NCBI RefSeq assembly: GCF_021018805.1
Contig: NC_086259.1
Coordinates: forward strand, 17,131,501 to 17,195,500
DNA length: 64,000 nucleotides
Reading direction: 5' to 3'
DNA from: Prinia subflava
Lineage: Eukaryota; Chordata; Aves; Passeriformes; Cisticolidae
Made by a program: the position numbers and the translations under genes. The first letter of the stretch is position 1. Each line of letters starts with the position of its first letter. Shown here piece by piece: positions 60,201 through 64,000 of this stretch. A model generated the notes under the pieces. It had not been told where the DNA came from. It worked only from the letters and a program-made list of their open reading frames with translations, and made no database searches.

Positions 60201-61969
60201 TAAGTGCTCATCTTCTTTGCATGTTTAAGATTGTGTCAGTAATTTGCATTCCCTTTTACAAATGGAAAAGTAAAAAAGAAGGGAAAATGTAAGCAACTGG
60301 ATTAAAATAAACTTTTGCCTCCTTCCAGTGCCAATAAGTTTGAAAAAGTTTCCTCTTGTTTTTACATACCTCTGATGAGTCACGGCAGCAGAAATGCCAA
60401 AATGCCACCAAAGAAAGGCTTTTCCCTTTTTATTATTGGAACAAGAAAGAACAAAAAGTTCTAGAAGTTCAGAGGGAGACACATTCTCCTGGGTCCCAGC
60501 CTTGCTTGCACGTATGGGCCTGAGTCACTGTGGCTGTGATTAACCAGATCAAAATGAGGGAGTTGGTCCACAGTGGCACACCCAAGCCCCAGCACTGCTG
60601 AAATTAGAATTTAAACCTTGAGGGTACTAAATCAAAGCACCCAATCTCCAGATATCCATCTGATCCTTGATAACTAAAGGGCATTTTCCTCCTGGATCAA
60701 GTCCACTACAGTCCAGAACAGTGAGTGTGACAATAGCTAAAGGGTGAAGGAACAGATCTGAATAGAAAAGATAACCAGGAGGCTGTGGAGGCTGGAAGAA
60801 AAATTACAGCTCTCAGCCACAGGACCCGAGGCCTGTTCCTTGGTTTGCTGCCTGCTGGGACCAGTCATGTTGTGTTTTTCCTTCTAGTTTTTTTCTCGGT
60901 CTGATCACTTGACATTTCAGACCCCTTTTGAGAAGGGGCTTTGCTCAAGTTTGGTGATAACACTTAATGTAGAAGTGGCCTTCAGAACCTCTGATGATTG
61001 AAGTGATAATTGTACAGTGAATAAAAAATAAAAGATATGTGGTGTCTTCATAATAACAATCTTGTACCTTCTAAAGTAACTTTAAATGTCTTAGTCATTG
61101 CTAACGTATTTATTATGTCAATTTTTGTTCTAGTTTTGAAGGATATCATGACTGATGGAGTCAAGATTCTGAAAAGCACAGGCTTCTCCTCCTAAGCAGA
61201 GCACACACAAAGCAAATTCCCTGCAAAACCCAGTCTTGAGAGAAAAATAGGAGAGTACACATGAAATGCTTTCGCCCACAAGTCACCCTATTTATTTTCC
61301 AGATGACATTTGAGCACCGCTTTTATATTTGCCCTCCTCTCATCTCCTTGGCTGGACACGCACACTGTGGCCAAATCCAGGTGGGAAACCAGCCAGAGAG
61401 GTGTCTTCATTCTGCAGCTCTCCTCACCTCTGTCTCCAAGCCCTCAGACACTCCCACAGCTTCCTAAAAGCAGCAGCAGATCCTTTCATCCACCAAACGT
61501 GCCTGTGCCCTGAGAGCTGGGTCTGGATTCACAGAATCCTTTGTACACCACCACCATCCATCCCACATCCCAGGGATTGCCTGGTTCCCCCTGCAAAGGG
61601 AGCCAACCCCTCCAGCCTCTCCGTGCTGGTTGTGTGCCCACATGGGCTGTGGTGGCCCAGCAAAGCAAAATGTGGATTACACTGGCTGGGGATGTCTTGT
61701 CCCAAAAACTCGTGTCCCTCAGGTCGGTTGTTGGTTAAGACCCTCTCCAGCCTCTCCTGCCTTGTTCTCCAGGCAGAAACTGGGACCTGCTTGTCGGGGA
61801 GAAGAATAATTGCAGCCTCTGGCTTTGCTTTAATTTAAGGTGGAGTTAATTCCTCCTGGTTCAAGGCGTTGGAATAACAAATTCCACGTGTCCCTGCGAT
61901 TGCTTTGCCTTTGTGCTGTGATTTGTGCCGAGTAGGGTCCACTTAGACTGGAAAACACAAGGGTAGTAT
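57241..61969. other. Long non-coding stretch, no gene seen
   Basis: Unique sequence with a (CAA)n run at 57310-57323 and GC-richer parts near 59030-59430 and 61440-61780. Frames up to 169 codons (61329-61838) lie in the GC-richer parts and match nothing recognised. The AT-rich region 59960-60240 is motif-bearing. Confidence 0.4.
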
Positions 61970-62360
61970 TTATTTAACTGATTATGCTGCATTCTTGTCT
62001 TATGAATCACTCTCCACAGATGGTACTTATGCCATGTCCTACTTTCTCATTTGACAAACGACTGCTCTAAGACTCCCTTATATTGGCTCTTGCTCGAATG
62101 TAACTGCATTGAATGCAACGGATTTATTTTTTATTTATATCGGTGTCAACAAAGCTGGACACGGGGCCTTTAAAAGTAAAAAAGTGCCCCAAATACCTGT
62201 AAAATTCAATATGGCACATTCATTATTTATAAAATGACTGTTTCTGTTGCAGAACATTATTGATATTGTTATTTTGTGAGCTTTCCTTGTGTACAACTGA
62301 TATGTACAACTGTACTTAGTCAATACTGCTTGAGATTAATAAGACTGGTAGAAGGTTTTT
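61970..62360. other. AT-rich candidate conserved noncoding element
   Basis: Unique AT-rich sequence with SOX-type ATTGTT at 62265-62270, several ATTA words and a perfect 10-base duplication TGTACAACTG at 62290 and 62303 (period 13). Reads like a distal regulatory element; inference only. Confidence 0.27.
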
Positions 62361-64000
62361 CAATCAATATATTCACTCCAAAGAATATGCAACTGTGTGT
62401 ATGGGGGAATTGATTCTGTTTTCATAGAGATGTAAATAAAAACAATTCTTAGAAGCAAAAGGAATAGTAAAAGTGGGAAATGAGAAGGCCATTTGTGATG
62501 TAAAGATTAACATACATTTTAAATACGACTTCGTGGCACTTTGGAGACCATTTTGGGATTACAGTAATTTTATATTCAGTAAAAAGCAGCTTTCAAATAT
62601 AGAGCCACAAATTACTTCTAGTGAGGAAAAAAAAGCAAAAAAGCTCTTTTTTGCCCCCCCCTCCCTATTGCCAAGGGGTTTGTCAGCTTACTCTTGCCAA
62701 TCCTTACTAAAGAGAGTCTGGTTGCATGAATAGTACTGCCAGAAGTCGAAATCAGCAAGAATGAGCTGTCTAAAGGCTCATGTATGAAAACCAGCCTACA
62801 GAGTTCAAGGAATAATTTCTTATTGCAGGAGCCTTTCTATTCTCTGAGGGAGGAAAAAAAGGAGCAACCACCCTGCAGCCCAGGGAGAGATGAGAAGGGC
62901 TTTGGCCCTTCCGTGCGTTACCCTTGCAGGCTCTGTATGATGAAAGGAGTGTGAAAACCTGAGATCTAGCAACTTCCTTCTTCTTTTTTTTTTCCTTCCT
63001 CCCCTTGGTGATTTCCTTCACTCATCCTGCTCCTCTTACAGTTCATGGCTTCAGGACTGGTTCTTTGACTAAAGCAAGATCCCCTAACTAAGCCCCAAAC
63101 AGCTGCTGAGTTCCTCTGTCCCAGCACAGAGGCAAACCCGGGCACTGCCCGTGAGGCACTTTTTAAAATTAATTCATGTACATCACCACCACTCACCTCT
63201 CTTTCCTAAGCCACCCAGGGAGCCTGTTCTCACCTCAGGGAACAAGAGGGGATTCAAACCCCACAGGTGTCCCATGGCTTTAGGGATGTCCTGGCTCCCT
63301 CCCTGCAGCCACGGCGTTCTGGGCAGCTTTTGCAAGCCAATAAATTTGGCTTTACACAGCTTGGGAAAAGGAAGGCATTAAGCAAAACAGAAAGTATTGC
63401 TGAGCAATTGAGTTGATTACACTTGTCCTTGGATGGAGAATGATCCGTGCTGGGGGAGGTGCCATCCCTGGAGGCCCTGTGAGGTGCTTGTGCTGGACAC
63501 TGAAAGGAATTGACAACCTCATGGCATTTCATACTGGATGTTATTGCTGTCCTGGCCAAACTGAAATTTGGGTAATTGTATCCTGCCCACCTCTGCTGCT
63601 GCTTTACTTTCAATCAGATGTAATATTCTTCATATCCTGTCCAAAACTACTGTGTGCTGCAAAAATAGCTGCTTCATTTTTGCACTGAAGTGACTGGTTT
63701 TCAGCTGTGGTTAGGACTCCTTGCAGATGTAAGAAGTAAATAAATTGGACTTCTGGAGAGAAAACTTTGGTGCATGCTGTATTCTCTTTTCACATCCACT
63801 GTAATGCCTGATCTTCACGCATTAACCCCAGACCTTTCCAGCTATTTTCTACCCAGTGCCCAGAAATGCAGAATCACTCAGGACCTTTCCTGCTTGGCAC
63901 CGTGCGAATCTGCAGTGACAGTCCCAGCTGGGAAGAGTTTGCAGCCTGAATACCTAAGACAGTTCAGATAAAACATAAGCCCAGAAAAGCAGAGAGACTT
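62361..64000. other. Non-coding sequence, no gene seen
   Basis: Unique sequence with a short A/C homopolymer mix near 62628-62668 and a T-rich tract at about 62981-62997. Frames up to 119 codons (63254-63613, minus) are unrecognisable. A stretch near 63450-63490 faintly resembles CR1 but is too short to call. Confidence 0.45.

Noticed and set aside
61329..61838. 169-codon plus-strand frame
   Set aside because: Three overlapping frames are open together here, as expected from composition; no known domain.
63245..63265. GATTCAAACCCC word resembling a tRNA B box
   Set aside because: No matching A box, cloverleaf arms or poly(T) stop at the right distance.
63433..63500. Possible short plus-strand CR1 fragment
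   Set aside because: Only a GGAGGTGCCATCCCTGGAGG-like word matches; the flanks do not follow CR1.
1..64000. CRISPR arrays, operons, phage or bacterial mobile elements
   Set aside because: The only regular array is the contiguous minisatellite without spacers, and the CR1 and LTR content is that of a bird nuclear genome.

Overview
This 64-kb window looks like gene-poor, non-coding nuclear DNA from a bird, most likely a neoavian and possibly a passerine. The assignment rests on three CR1-type LINE fragments, whose 3' ends carry the typical avian CR1 wording and a decayed ATTCTGTG-type terminal repeat, and on an intact solo LTR of an endogenous retrovirus. Interspersed repeats are otherwise sparse and base composition shifts between AT-rich unique blocks and shorter GC-rich blocks, as is usual in birds. 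I found no convincing protein-coding exon, tRNA, rRNA, CRISPR array or operon-like arrangement. The longest open frames (about 150-200 codons) are not recognisable proteins; several of them lie over CR1 DNA, over a minisatellite or over a pyrimidine-biased strand, where stop codons are scarce for trivial reasons.

Layout. 1-5,100: unique DNA with a diverged dispersed repeat (440-880), an AT-rich block (2,016-2,290) and a CpG-containing block (4,441-5,110). 5,100-16,000: mostly featureless, with one plus-strand CR1 tail (14,045-14,275). 16,000-17,500: an AT-rich candidate regulatory block, a 70-bp inverted repeat (94% identity) with arms about 440 bp apart, and an (ATC)10 microsatellite. 19,012-19,052: a long T tract. 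20,372-20,643: a nine-copy, 31-bp minisatellite with a CTCF-like motif 100 bp beyond it. 22,260-22,640: a TATA-like box followed by a compact CpG island, the most promoter-like place in the window. 23,041-23,463: a minus-strand CR1. 32,979-33,660: a 670-bp solo LTR flanked by a perfect 6-bp target duplication. 35,090-35,390: a strongly pyrimidine-biased strand. 45,408-45,800: a second, older-looking minus-strand CR1. 52,690-52,711: a canonical G-quadruplex motif.

Between these, many AT-rich unique blocks (for example 15,990-16,220, 27,535-27,830, 36,870-37,050, 38,000-38,470, 42,700-42,880, 43,640-43,850, 46,380-46,760, 56,990-57,240, 61,970-62,360) are dense in homeodomain, POU, forkhead and SOX-type motifs. 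They read like candidate conserved noncoding elements. My inference is that the window is part of a gene desert or a large intron that may hold distal enhancers for a developmental gene outside the window. That cannot be shown without a multi-species alignment. I did not find a new multi-gene system here.
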